DNA of 64,000 nucleotides from Lachnospiraceae bacterium (GCA_017428265.1 JAFRRD010000050.1:1-64000); one strand, 5' to 3'. Numbered from the stretch's first letter, positions 8,590 to 16,719 are shown. Notes: generated from the letters alone by a model not told the origin. Numbers and translations: made by a program.

Positions 8590-10107
8590 TTATAACTCGT
8601 ACTTCTCGTCTTCGAATTCCGTTTTTCCTTCCAGCAGCGGATCGGCCAGGAAACGGGCGCCGGCGTTGATCTCCTTGCTGCGGAGCATCTGCACGGCCTG
8701 ATACAGCGGCGGCGCAAGTTCGGCCAGCGGCCGGCCGCTTGCCTTCACCCAGGCCTGCAGGACCTTGAGCGCGCGGTTACGGTTGCGCGAAACGGGGCTC
8801 GCAAGACCGGTCATTATGAAATCGGTACCGTGAAGGAGCCGCCCGTCCAGTTCCTGGATCATGTACTGGAGGATGTTGTGGTTTCGGTACTCGTCGCCCA
8901 GGCAGAGATCATCGATCGGGTCTCCCTTCATCTTTGCCAGCGGGAGTTTCTCACGGAAAAGCGCCATGGCCTGCTCCGCGTAGTATTCGCCGTCATTCAT
9001 CAGCCAGCTGACTTTACCGCAGTGACGCTCAAAATCCGCCCGCATGGCGCGCAGAAGGTCTTCCCGGAAGGGAAGGCCGAGTTCCTGCGCAAGCTCCTGT
9101 GCCTTGCCTTCCCGCACGGCATCGCGGATGACCATCACGCTGAGCGGCAGACGCAGCACCCCGTCACAGGCACTGATCACCGCCGTCAGCGGTTCTTTCT
9201 TATTCTCCGCCCGGCGTTTTACGGCGAGGATCACCGAAAGATCCTCCGCCGTCAGATAATGGTCCGGCGCGAGTTCAAGCAGCCGCAGCAGGACGTTTTC
9301 GGCATTCTCCACCTGCGAGATCCCTGGGCAGGGACCTTCGTCCAGAAGGGCCTCGACGATCCTCAGGATCGCCTTGAATTCCTCCCGCGAGGGCTTGCCG
9401 CGCAGGATCTCTTCCGCCCCGCATTTTTCCCACACCGTCAGCGCGGAGTAGGCCGGCATCACGTCGTTCACGCAGCCTTCCGTGAGAAGCCAGCGGCGGA
9501 TCTCATCGGTATCCGCTTCCAGAAATTCGATTGCGTGGATGCGGCCCCAGCCGTGCACCTTCCGGGCCAGGCCAAAGACCTCCAGGTTCCCGTCCTCCCA
9601 TTGGCGGATGTTCCAGACGGCAAAGATCGTGAACTCATCATACAGGCCGAGCACGCGGACCGCCTCTTCGACATCGGCGAACGGCGCCCTGAACAGTTCC
9701 AGCAGTTCCAGACCGATCTTCACGCACTCGATGTGCGCGGAATGCAGGATTATGTACTTCGCTGACTGGTACATGTAGCCGATCTTCAGTTCTTCTTTGT
9801 GCTCGCGGACGTAGTTCTGGATCTCGTCGACCATGCCGATCGCGCGGTGCTTCTTCGTCCATTCGAAAAAGAGCGCGTCGGTCTGTTCATGCTTCCCGGT
9901 GGATGCGCTCGCAAGGGCCTCACCCAATGCGGCACGCCCCTCGTCATCCAGTTCATCCGGCCCCATATGGTAGATGCAGATGCCGTCGAAGGCGCCCGGC
10001 GCGAATTTAACCGGCGCGCTGTCCGACTCCTCCGGCAGGGAAAAGCCTTTCACGAGCTCCCCGTCCGCAATATTCTCACTGATCCGTTCGTAAATCGATT
10101 TTTCCAT
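8590..10107 (-). CDS. Unrecognised 505-residue helical protein
   Basis: 505 residues, soluble and mostly predicted alpha-helical, with leucine-rich amphipathic stretches through most of its length. This is suggestive of a HEAT- or TPR-like helical array, but I see no motif that proves it. There is no signal peptide or membrane segment. ATG at 10107 follows GGAG and TTTCATC; an upstream in-frame TTG (10146) overlaps an AAAGGAG and is less likely. It is followed 13 bp later by the C_GCAxxG_C_C gene and preceded by a strong hairpin after pta. Function unknown. Confidence 0.75.
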   Translation of the reverse strand: MEKSIYERISENIADGELVKGFSLPEESDSAPVKFAPGAFDGICIYHMGPDELDDEGRAALGEALASASTGKHEQTDALFFEWTKKHRAIGMVDEIQNYVREHKEELKIGYMYQSAKYIILHSAHIECVKIGLELLELFRAPFADVEEAVRVLGLYDEFTIFAVWNIRQWEDGNLEVFGLARKVHGWGRIHAIEFLEADTDEIRRWLLTEGCVNDVMPAYSALTVWEKCGAEEILRGKPSREEFKAILRIVEALLDEGPCPGISQVENAENVLLRLLELAPDHYLTAEDLSVILAVKRRAENKKEPLTAVISACDGVLRLPLSVMVIRDAVREGKAQELAQELGLPFREDLLRAMRADFERHCGKVSWLMNDGEYYAEQAMALFREKLPLAKMKGDPIDDLCLGDEYRNHNILQYMIQELDGRLLHGTDFIMTGLASPVSRNRNRALKVLQAWVKASGRPLAELAPPLYQAVQMLRSKEINAGARFLADPLLEGKTEFEDEKYEL

Positions 10108-10141
10108 GATGAAACTCCATCCGGCGCGTTCTTTCTCCTTT

Positions 10142-10181
10142 GACAAACCGCTCCGGCGGGAGACCCGGGGAGCGGCTTGTC
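10142..10181. other. Strong hairpin between pta and the 505-residue gene
   Basis: GACAAACCGCTCC (10142-10154) pairs with GGAGCGGCTTGTC (10169-10181) over 13 positions with one wobble or mismatch, around a 14-nt GC-rich loop. On the minus strand it is followed by AAAGGAG rather than a U-tract. It may stabilise or process a pta transcript rather than end it. On the plus strand it is followed by TTTACACTTT. Confidence 0.55.
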
Positions 10182-10225
10182 TTTACACTTTGGATTCGGT
10201 TCTGCTCAATGTGCAGGATAGTTTC

Positions 10226-11221
10226 TTATGCCTGTGCCTGGACGGCGGTGATGGCCACGACGCCCACGATATCCTCGGCGCTGCAGCCGCGGGACAGGTC
10301 GTTCACGGGCTTCGCCAGACCCTGGCAGATGGGGCCGTAGGCTTCGGCGTGCGCAAGGCGCTGCACCAGCTTGTAGCCGATGTTTCCGGCGTCAAGGTCA
10401 GGGAAAATGATGACGTTGGCGTGGCCGGCGACTTCGCTGCCGGGAGCCTTGGAGGCGCCGACGGAAGGAACGATGGCGGCGTCAAGCTGCAGCTCGCCGT
10501 CGATCTTGTACTGCGGATATTCTTCCTTGGCGATGCGGACGGCCTCGACGACCTTGGTCACATCGTCGTGCTTGGCCGAGCCCTTGGTGGAGTGGGACAG
10601 CAGGGCCACTCTGGGCTCCGCGCCGACCATCTTCACGAAGGATTCCGCGCTGGTGCCCGCGATCGTCGCCAGCTTGTCGGGGGTGGGATTCTGTTCCAGG
10701 CCGCAGTCGGCAAAGACGAACTTGCCGTTCTCGCCGTATTCGCAGTTCGGGACGATCATCAGGAAGAAGGAGGAGACCATCTTCACGCCAGGCGCGGTCT
10801 TCAGGATCTGCAGGCAGGGACGAAGCGTGTCGGCGGTGGAGTGGCAGGCGCCGGACACCATGCCGTCGGCGTCACCCATTTTCACCATCATGACGCCGTA
10901 GTAGGTATAATCGGTCTTCAGGATGGTCAGAGCCTGCTCGTAGGTCATGCCTTTGGACTTGCGCAGCTCCGCAAAGGTCTCGGCATAGGCAGTAGTCCTC
11001 GGATCGGTCGCAGGATCGACGACGGTGACGCCGGCAAGGTCTGCGCCTTCGCTGTATTTCGCGATATCTTCGGGACTCGCGATCAGGATCAGGTTGGCAA
11101 AGCCTTCCTTTTTGATCTGCTCGACGGCCTTGTAGGTGCGCTTGTCATTGGACTCGGGCAGCACGATGGCCTTCTTTACGGCAGCGGCTTTCGCCTTCAT
11201 TTCCTCGATATAATTGCTCAT
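10226..11221 (-). CDS. pta: Phosphate acetyltransferase
   Basis: 331 residues, the short single-domain form. It converts acetyl-CoA and phosphate to acetyl phosphate and CoA. Family patterns include KKAIVLPESNDKRTYKA at the N-terminus, GDADGMVSGACHSTADTLRP in the centre and KAPGSEVAGHANVIIFPDLDAGNIGYKLVQR near the C-terminus. The start at 11221 is chosen over the ATG six bases upstream because GGAGG directly abuts the latter. Acetate kinase, its usual partner, is not adjacent here. A good promoter lies upstream. Confidence 0.95.
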   Translation of the reverse strand: MSNYIEEMKAKAAAVKKAIVLPESNDKRTYKAVEQIKKEGFANLILIASPEDIAKYSEGADLAGVTVVDPATDPRTTAYAETFAELRKSKGMTYEQALTILKTDYTYYGVMMVKMGDADGMVSGACHSTADTLRPCLQILKTAPGVKMVSSFFLMIVPNCEYGENGKFVFADCGLEQNPTPDKLATIAGTSAESFVKMVGAEPRVALLSHSTKGSAKHDDVTKVVEAVRIAKEEYPQYKIDGELQLDAAIVPSVGASKAPGSEVAGHANVIIFPDLDAGNIGYKLVQRLAHAEAYGPICQGLAKPVNDLSRGCSAEDIVGVVAITAVQAQA

Positions 11222-11281
11222 ATTCATCCTCCGGATTGGTTTATTGTTTCGGCGGCATTTCCGCCATAAAAATCCTGTAAT

Positions 11282-11310
11282 ATTGTAGCAACTGGGCGGC
11301 GGAAATTCAA
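11282..11310 (-). promoter_or_regulatory. Promoter of pta
   Basis: TTGAAT (11305-11310) and TACAAT (11282-11287) on the minus strand are separated by exactly 17 bp. The leader then carries a small GGCGG/CCGCC hairpin before the ribosome site. Confidence 0.65.
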
Positions 11311-11337
11311 GGGATTTCGGGCGTTTTCATTCTTTTT

Positions 11338-12123
11338 TCATCGGTTCCACTGTTCATCCCCAGATTCCGGATCGTATTCATCCTGCAGTTCGGCTTCTTT
11401 GCGATATATCCTGACGTATTGTTCTTTGAAAAACAACCTGACGATCTTTCGGCTGTATCTTTCCGGGTGCCGTCCGACGATCACACTCCCTATGAGCAGG
11501 AACAAGGAAGGCAGCACGAGGAGCAGTGCGATAAGGATCGCATAGGGGTATTGTTCCGGATCCAGATACTCCCGCTTGAAAAGAAGAAATACACCGAGTC
11601 CCAGGCCAAGGCAAAGAACGATCACTTCTATGATAAAGATGAGCATTCCGCCTTCGATATTGCCCCTGAAAATATCGTTTTTTGGCCAGTCTTCTGGAAT
11701 CCCCTCCGGATCTCCCGCCAGTTTTTCGTACTGGTCCCGGGCAAATAAATAGAATCTAAGCGCTTCTTCTGACCAAGCTTCCAGTTCGATCTTCTTTTTT
11801 CCGATCCACAATTTATTTGCCTGCACCCCTGATTCCCTGGCCGTGATCTGGCTGTAACGGTAGGTGTGGGAAATGCCGAAAATATTTCTCACTGTAAACT
11901 CCGTCTCGTTATACGTGATGCGCCAGACCAGGTACCGAAGCATCAGGACAATGCTCAATAACACAAAGAAACCATAAACAACATGGAATCCCCATGCGCC
12001 CCAGCCTTCCTTCTTGATGCTGAAGTACCAGATGACTGCACAAAAAACTGCACCGATCATTCCCACGATCAGATTCAGCTTCATCGATCTGACAACATTT
12101 TCATCAAAACCACGTTTCGACAA
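11338..12123 (-). CDS. DUF6560-like membrane protein
   Basis: 261 residues. Two membrane helices near the N-terminus (about 17-65) are followed by a WRITYNETEFTVRNIFGISHTYRYSQIT segment (written here as the pattern WRI..E.FTVRN.FG....Y) that resembles the PH-like strand pattern of DUF6560 and YdbT-type proteins. Two more membrane helices lie at about 155-220, with a charged tail. The start appears to be TTG at 12123, because GAGGAG lies 9 nt upstream and no in-frame ATG is well placed. The gene is visibly less GC-rich than its neighbours, which may mean later acquisition. Function unknown. Confidence 0.7.
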   Translation of the reverse strand: MSKRGFDENVVRSMKLNLIVGMIGAVFCAVIWYFSIKKEGWGAWGFHVVYGFFVLLSIVLMLRYLVWRITYNETEFTVRNIFGISHTYRYSQITARESGVQANKLWIGKKKIELEAWSEEALRFYLFARDQYEKLAGDPEGIPEDWPKNDIFRGNIEGGMLIFIIEVIVLCLGLGLGVFLLFKREYLDPEQYPYAILIALLLVLPSLFLLIGSVIVGRHPERYSRKIVRLFFKEQYVRIYRKEAELQDEYDPESGDEQWNR

Positions 12124-12170
12124 TGGCTCATGCTCCTCATCATAAATTTGCCGTTCGGTCCTGCAGATCC

Positions 12171-12199
12171 ATTATAGCGCATCCGGCCAAAAAAGCAAA
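12171..12199 (-). promoter_or_regulatory. Possible promoter of membrane protein gene
   Basis: A perfect TATAAT on the minus strand (12171-12176) is preceded, 17 bp away, by a weak TTTGCT. Confidence 0.4.
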
Positions 12200-12231
12200 G
12201 CCTTGTCTGGCCTTTCGTTCCGTGATCGTCC

Positions 12232-12260
12232 TTGCGGCCGGCGGCTTCCTGTGTTATAGT
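12232..12260 (+). promoter_or_regulatory. Promoter of pth
   Basis: TTGCGG and TATAGT are 17 bp apart and lie 32 bp before the pth start codon. Confidence 0.6.
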
Positions 12261-12291
12261 CAGGGTGCGGTTTTCCGCGAAGGAGAAAGAC

Positions 12292-12864
12292 ATGAAAATG
12301 ATCGTCGGCCTGGGTAATCCGGGCAGAAAATATGAAAAGACCCGCCACAACGTAGGCTGGGAGGTGCTGGACCGGGTGGCGGAGGCCACCGGGATCCGGG
12401 TCAACGTCAACCGTTACCACGGCCTCACGGGCATGGGCATGATCGAAGGGGAAAAAGTGATCCTGGTCAAGCCCCTTACCTATATGAATCTGTCGGGGAA
12501 CTGCGTACAGCCGCTTGCCGCCTACTATAAGATCCCGCCGGAGGACATCCTGGTGCTCTGCGATGACGTGAACCTGCCGCTCGGGCGGCTGCGCTTCAGA
12601 AAGTCCGGAAGCGCCGGCGGCCACAACGGCCTGAAAAGCATCATCGGGCGGCTCGGCAGCGACGCCTTCCCGCGGCTCCGGCTCGGGGTCGGCGGCCCGC
12701 CGGAGGGGATCGACCTCATCGAGCACGTGCTGATGCCGTTTTTCGGCGAGGACGCGGAGAAGGCGGAGGAACTGGAGAAGACCGCTGCCGAAGCGGTGCT
12801 GTGCTTTCTGAAGGACGGGCCGGATAAGGTCATGAACGAATACAATAAAAAAGCCGGGACATGA
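12292..12864 (+). CDS. pth: Peptidyl-tRNA hydrolase
   Basis: 190 residues, normal length. It frees tRNA from peptidyl-tRNA that has dropped off the ribosome. Motifs: VGLGNPG, KTRHNVGW with catalytic His19, KPLTYMNLSG, CDDVNLPLGRLRFRKSGSAGGHNGLKSI and RLRLGVG. ATG at 12292 follows GAAGGAGAAAGAC. In many Firmicutes pth directly precedes mfd; here mfd is about 9 kb further on, with the whole VTC/beta-helix cluster placed between them. Confidence 0.97.
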   Translation: MKMIVGLGNPGRKYEKTRHNVGWEVLDRVAEATGIRVNVNRYHGLTGMGMIEGEKVILVKPLTYMNLSGNCVQPLAAYYKIPPEDILVLCDDVNLPLGRLRFRKSGSAGGHNGLKSIIGRLGSDAFPRLRLGVGGPPEGIDLIEHVLMPFFGEDAEKAEELEKTAAEAVLCFLKDGPDKVMNEYNKKAGT

Positions 12865-12879
12865 CGTCCCGGTTTTTTA
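12847..12879 (+). terminator. Intrinsic terminator after pth
   Basis: CCGGGAC and GTCCCGG close a 5-nt loop, with an A-tract before and TTTTTTATT after. The pth stop codon lies in the loop. The A-tract means it can also act for the convergent beta-helix gene. Confidence 0.85.
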
Positions 12880-12883
12880 TTGA

Positions 12884-12922
12884 AGATCCTTCGTCGGCCT
12901 GCAGCCTCCTCAGGATGACATG
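12884..12922. repeat. Dispersed intergenic repeat (CTTCGTCGG...CCTCCTCAGGATGACA type)
   Basis: The stretch begins AGATCCTTCGTCGGCC and ends CTCCTCAGGATGACA. AGATCCT and AGGAT(GA) can pair at the ends. This matches a type of short repeat I know from many clostridial intergenic regions, so it is recognised by resemblance. It lies in the 66 bp between pth and the beta-helix gene. Confidence 0.5.
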
Positions 12923-12930
12923 GTCTCCGC

Positions 12931-14664
12931 TCATTTCGTTCCCGCAAGCGCCGTGCCGTTCACGTACAGGGTGAAGCCGTTGCTCACGACGTTTGCCGCA
13001 TTGCCGTTGAATTCGCTCACGTAACTGTTGGCAGTCAGCGTCCAGCTGCTCGTGCTGTCCAGCGTTACGGAGACTTTGCCTGCCTCGGAGGAAACCGTTT
13101 CGCCCTTGGCATTGGTGATCTTGCCGTCCACATAACCCTCGAAGGAGGAGCCGTCGCTGAGTTTCAGGGTCAGTTCCGAATTGCTGCCCACAAGGACTGC
13201 ACCGAAAAGTTTCTGCGCGGAAGCGTTCAGTTCAGCCTTGTTGCTGCCGCCGCTCCAGCCGTCGTCGCAGACGGAGATCAGGACATTATCCGCATCTTCG
13301 TTGACGATCTCCACGCCGGAAAGTGTGATGACCGCATTCGTATTGGTCACATGGAAGACGTGACCGCTCTTGCTGGTCAGGCTTCCGCCGGTCATGGTGA
13401 AATGGCTCGTCCCGCTTGCCGCGTCGCCCGACATGGACTGGTAGATCATGATGCTGTCAAGAAAACACGCATTGCTGTTTCGCTTCGTATTGTTCGCCGT
13501 CAGGTCGCAGTTGTTCAGCGTGATGGAGTTCAGGCCTTCGATGCACACACCTTCGGAAAGGTTCGAAACGAGGGTCGCGTTCGACACAGTGATCTCCGCG
13601 GTCGAGTAAATGGCCGGGGAGCCGAGGCCGTTCGTGGTATAGGTCCCGCCGTCCACGCTGACCGTTCCGCCGCCTCTGTCGGTGCGGATGGCCGCCGAGG
13701 AACGTCCGGAGGTGGTGACCGTCAGGTCCTTCGCAATGGTGACGCCGCCGCCCGTGGTCATGATGCCGCCGGAGCCGTCGCCGGTCGTCGTAACGACGGT
13801 GTCGCTGACGGTCAGGGTCGTTCCGTCGCCTGAGGCGCCGTTCCGGCCGCCGTTTCCGCCGTAGCAGAAAATGCCGTTCGCACCGTTCGCGTCAGACGTG
13901 ACCGTACCGCCGGTGATCTCGGCAGCCGCGCCGTCCTTGACAAGGACCGCCGCATTTACGCCGTAGAAATTGCAGCTGTCGCCGCCGTCGGAATCACCGG
14001 TCTTGGTGACGGTCGCGTTTTCGATCGTGACGCTGTCCGAAGCGGAGATCAGGAGGGCGGATTCGTCAGAAGTGCTGCTTTTGTAGGTCTTGCCGCTCTG
14101 TGTGGCTGCGGCAGTGATCTCAGTGGCTGCGCTGTAATCGATGCTCGCGCTGCTGCCGCCGGGACCGCCCTGACCGCCGGGACCCTGCTGGCCGCTGCCG
14201 CCGGGACCGCCCTGACCGCCGGGTTTTTCAGGCGGGTTGCCGCCGGGGCCTCCCTGGCCGCTGCCGCCGGGGCCGTTCCCTCCGGGCATACCGCCTTCCG
14301 GCGGTTCGGGCGGCGTCTCCCCACTCGGCATCTCGGGCGGGTTACCGCCCGGACCACCTTGTCCTCCCGGTCCTCCCTGGCTGTTCCCTCCGGGCATGCC
14401 GCCTTCCGGCGGTTCAGGCGGGGTCTCACCCTCCGGCATTGCAGGAGGGGTCTCTCCCTCAGGCATCTCCGGCGGCGTCTCACCGTTCGGCACGCTTTCC
14501 GCTGTCTGCTGTTCTTTGCTGTCAGCCGTGCTTTCCACAGCCTCCTGCGTGCTTTCATTTGTATTTTTCGTATTATCATCCGCTGCGTTTCCCCCGCAGG
14601 CGCCGAGGCTGAGGACCAGCCCTGCGGCAAGCAGGATCGCAAGCGATCTTCTCATGCGTTTCAT
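12931..14664 (-). CDS. Lipoprotein with Pro/Gly repeat linker and beta-helix domain
   Basis: 577 residues. The lipobox LSLGAC puts the lipidated cysteine at 23. An acidic Thr/Glu/Ser region is followed by a low-complexity linker (about 65-180) made of ETPPEMPEG and GGPGGQGGPGG units. The C-terminal 400 residues are Thr/Ser/Val/Gly-rich short repeats (SVTIENATV, GGTVSVDGGTY, AEITVSNATL), the look of a right-handed parallel beta-helix such as pectin-lyase-like or Cthe_2159-like carbohydrate-binding proteins. It is the last gene of the VTC/DUF4956/two-component cluster. Its ribosome site is inside a perfect inverted repeat, and a probable regulator box lies just upstream. A glycan ligand is inference. 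Confidence 0.8.
   Translation of the reverse strand: MKRMRRSLAILLAAGLVLSLGACGGNAADDNTKNTNESTQEAVESTADSKEQQTAESVPNGETPPEMPEGETPPAMPEGETPPEPPEGGMPGGNSQGGPGGQGGPGGNPPEMPSGETPPEPPEGGMPGGNGPGGSGQGGPGGNPPEKPGGQGGPGGSGQQGPGGQGGPGGSSASIDYSAATEITAAATQSGKTYKSSTSDESALLISASDSVTIENATVTKTGDSDGGDSCNFYGVNAAVLVKDGAAAEITGGTVTSDANGANGIFCYGGNGGRNGASGDGTTLTVSDTVVTTTGDGSGGIMTTGGGVTIAKDLTVTTSGRSSAAIRTDRGGGTVSVDGGTYTTNGLGSPAIYSTAEITVSNATLVSNLSEGVCIEGLNSITLNNCDLTANNTKRNSNACFLDSIMIYQSMSGDAASGTSHFTMTGGSLTSKSGHVFHVTNTNAVITLSGVEIVNEDADNVLISVCDDGWSGGSNKAELNASAQKLFGAVLVGSNSELTLKLSDGSSFEGYVDGKITNAKGETVSSEAGKVSVTLDSTSSWTLTANSYVSEFNGNAANVVSNGFTLYVNGTALAGTK
14180..14440 (-). repeat. Internal repeats coding for Pro/Glu/Gly linker
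   Basis: Within the beta-helix lipoprotein gene a roughly 100-bp segment encoding ETPPEPPEGGMPGGN plus GGPGG runs occurs twice, with shorter PEGETPP units next to it. Such repeats can expand or contract, so linker length may vary between strains. Confidence 0.7.
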
Positions 14665-14670
14665 AAGAGA

Positions 14671-14709
14671 AACCTCCTTTACTTTGATGATACCACTGTA
14701 AAGGAGGTT
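14671..14709 (-). promoter_or_regulatory. Perfect 12-bp inverted repeat enclosing the ribosome site
   Basis: AACCTCCTTTAC (14671-14682 on plus) and its exact complement (14698-14709) flank a 15-nt spacer. On the minus strand the start-proximal arm contains the AAAGGAGG ribosome site, 6 nt before the ATG at 14664. In an RNA that includes both arms, the site would be paired. The other arm lies just upstream of a -10-like TACAGT. Confidence 0.7.
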
Positions 14710-14728
14710 CCTTGAAGGAAGATTGAAG
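14695..14728 (-). promoter_or_regulatory. Response-regulator box and -10 upstream of beta-helix gene
   Basis: Plus-strand TTGAAG occurs at 14712-14717 and 14723-14728, a direct repeat with 11-bp period. This is CTTCAA twice on the coding strand. Eleven bases downstream on the minus strand is TACAGT (14695-14700). The same arrangement precedes the other beta-helix gene at 20019-20052. Confidence 0.6.
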
Positions 14729-14743
14729 ATATTGAACTATTTT

Positions 14744-15991
14744 TTATTTTTTGACGGGGATCATCACGGTAAATGTCACTTTTCCGTCCGCGCACGCCAC
14801 GCCGATGCTGCCGCCGTGCTTTTCCGCGACGGCCTTCGCGATCGACAGGCCCAGGCCGTAATGCTGTCCCTCGCTGTTTCTCGCTTCATCCACCCGGTAG
14901 AAGCGGTCAAAGAGATGTGCCGCCTTTTCCTCCGGGATCGCCTCCCCGTCGTTTTCCACGGTCAGGACGGCGCTGTGCCCCTGCTTTTTCAGGGACAGGG
15001 CGATCTCTTCGCCCGTGGAATGCCTTACCGCATTGTCCAGCAGGACCGAAACAAGCTGCGCGAGCTGCGTTTCACTGCCCATCACATAGATGTCTTCCCC
15101 GACCTCGCTCAGGATCCTTTTCCCCTGATCGAAGGCCAGGCTTTCGAAGGCCAGTTCTTCTCCCATAACGAGGCGGGACAGGTCCACGGTCTCCGCCGGC
15201 AGCTCCGCGCTCTCCGCCCGGGAAAGGTCCAGGAGTTGTTTCACGAGTTCGCCCATCCGGTCGTTTTCATAGCGGATGTTCGAAAGCCATTCATTTTTCC
15301 CGACCTCGCGGGCCAGCAGTTCGGCGTTGGCATCGATCACGGCGACCGGCGTCTTCAGCTCGTGGCTCGCATCGGAAATGAACTGCCCTTGCTGCTTATC
15401 GTTCTCCTCAAGCGGCCGAATGATCTTTTCCGACAGCCGGAGGGAAAGGAAGAATAAAACGACTATAGCCGCACTGCCGACGATCAGAACGTTCCGGAGC
15501 AGGATCTTCGCGCTTTCTTCCATTACGGTATTGTCCAGGAAAACGACGACATCGTAATAGTCGCCTCCCACCGTCCCTTTTTGCTCCCTGAGGCAGCACA
15601 GCGTGCCGTACTCTGCGTACCATTTTCCTTTCTCGATCATTTTCCGCGCATAAGCGATCAGTTCTTCGTCGCTGTGAAGGCCCTTTTCATTTTCGACGCC
15701 CAAAACAGTCCCGTCCGTTCTGATCTCCACGGTATAGAATGTCGATAATTCATCGTTCCTGCCCTGGTCCGGGCGGGGCTCACCGCCCTTTTGTCCGTTC
15801 GGGTCGGTTTCTTTGTCCGGTCGTTCTTCCGCGTCGCTCTTTCTCCAGGTATGCCGCGACATCATATCGATGTTTCTTGCCCGCATGTTCCGATAGCTGA
15901 CAAAAAAGATCACAAACAGCGTCATCGCAAAGAGCAGGATGACCGAGCCCATGATCGAAACGATGATCTTTTTTCTTGACTGCTTAAACAT
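14744..15991 (-). CDS. Membrane sensor histidine kinase
   Basis: 415 residues. There are transmembrane helices at about 9-32 and 165-185 around an extracellular domain of about 130 residues, which includes a very polar Asp/Arg/Pro-rich stretch (50-80). A short linker is followed by the HisKA domain with FISDASHELKTP (phosphoacceptor His210) and an ATPase domain with the N box (LLDNAVRHS), G1 (VENDGEAIP), F box (LFDRFYR) and G2 (HYGLGLSIAKAVAEKHGG). It overlaps the response-regulator gene by 8 bp, so it is its cognate kinase. Position suggests that it senses an envelope or surface signal. Confidence 0.92.
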   Translation of the reverse strand: MFKQSRKKIIVSIMGSVILLFAMTLFVIFFVSYRNMRARNIDMMSRHTWRKSDAEERPDKETDPNGQKGGEPRPDQGRNDELSTFYTVEIRTDGTVLGVENEKGLHSDEELIAYARKMIEKGKWYAEYGTLCCLREQKGTVGGDYYDVVVFLDNTVMEESAKILLRNVLIVGSAAIVVLFFLSLRLSEKIIRPLEENDKQQGQFISDASHELKTPVAVIDANAELLAREVGKNEWLSNIRYENDRMGELVKQLLDLSRAESAELPAETVDLSRLVMGEELAFESLAFDQGKRILSEVGEDIYVMGSETQLAQLVSVLLDNAVRHSTGEEIALSLKKQGHSAVLTVENDGEAIPEEKAAHLFDRFYRVDEARNSEGQHYGLGLSIAKAVAEKHGGSIGVACADGKVTFTVMIPVKK

Positions 15992-16667
15992 CTTTTTCCC
16001 TCAGTTCATAGCCCAGGCCGCGGACTGCCTTGATCTCCACCTTCGAGCCGACGAAGGCGAGTTTTTTCCGCGTGAAGGACATGTAGACCTCCACATTGTT
16101 GTATTCAGCTTCACTGTCGAAGCCCCAGATCTTGACGGCGAGCTGCTCGCGGGTCATGATCTGGCCCTTGCTTCCGAACATGTACTCCAGGATACGCAGT
16201 TCCTTCTCGCTGAGCCGGACGCTCTGTCCGCTCGTCTGACAGCTGAGCGTCGCCGAGGCCGTGTCGAGGGACAGGTCGCCGAAATGCAGGCTCCCGTCCT
16301 GAAAGCTACCGCTCCGGCGGCCGAGGGCGCGGAGCCTCGCCAGCAGTTCCTTCGTCTGAAAAGGCTTGGTCAGGTAGTCGTCCGCGCCGCTGTCGAGCCC
16401 GGTGATCTTGTCATCCAGTTCGCTCTTCGCCGTGAGCATCAGGATGGGCGTCTTCACGCCCCGGTTCCTGGCCCGCCTGGCCGCCTCGAAACCGTTCATT
16501 TCGGGCATCATCACGTCCAGGACCGCGATATCGTAAATGCCGCTTTCCAGGGCTTCCAGCGCCGAAGCGCCGTCCGCCACGTGGTCCACGTCGTATTTTT
16601 CCTGTTTGAGCAGGGCCACGAGGGCCGCCGCCATCCGTTTTTCATCTTCAGCGAGTAAGATCCGCAT
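15984..16667 (-). CDS. OmpR/PhoB-family response regulator
   Basis: 227 residues. The receiver domain (1-118) has the acidic pair at the N-terminus, phosphoacceptor Asp51 (VLDVMMPEMNG) and the conserved lysine in LTKPF. The C-terminal winged helix (about 128-225) is of the Trans_reg_C type (LSEKELRILEYMFGSKGQIMTREQL). Such regulators bind direct repeats with about 11-bp period, which is what lies upstream of both beta-helix lipoprotein genes. It is translated with the kinase from one message. ATG at 16667 is chosen by position after the promoter. Confidence 0.93.
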   Translation of the reverse strand: MRILLAEDEKRMAAALVALLKQEKYDVDHVADGASALEALESGIYDIAVLDVMMPEMNGFEAARRARNRGVKTPILMLTAKSELDDKITGLDSGADDYLTKPFQTKELLARLRALGRRSGSFQDGSLHFGDLSLDTASATLSCQTSGQSVRLSEKELRILEYMFGSKGQIMTREQLAVKIWGFDSEAEYNNVEVYMSFTRKKLAFVGSKVEIKAVRGLGYELREKDV

Positions 16668-16690
16668 GTTGTCACCGCCTTTTCGCCGTC

Positions 16691-16719
16691 ATTATAGCAG
16701 ATGGAAGGCCGGATGAAAA
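16691..16719 (-). promoter_or_regulatory. Promoter of response regulator gene
   Basis: A perfect TATAAT (16691-16696) on the minus strand has TTTTCA 17 bp upstream. The upstream half overlaps a 7-bp inverted repeat (GGCCGGA...TCCGGCC, about 16706-16732). Confidence 0.5.

Noticed and set aside
10142..10181. Standard terminator of pta
   Set aside because: On the transcribed (minus) strand no U-tract follows; the next bases are AAAGGAG.
14180..14440. Tandem repeats as a CRISPR-like or mobile element
   Set aside because: The repeats stay in frame, code for a Pro/Gly linker and have no spacers.
14671..14709. Terminator of the kinase gene
   Set aside because: The perfect hairpin has no T-tract on the minus strand and contains the ribosome site of the next gene, so it is treated as a regulatory structure.
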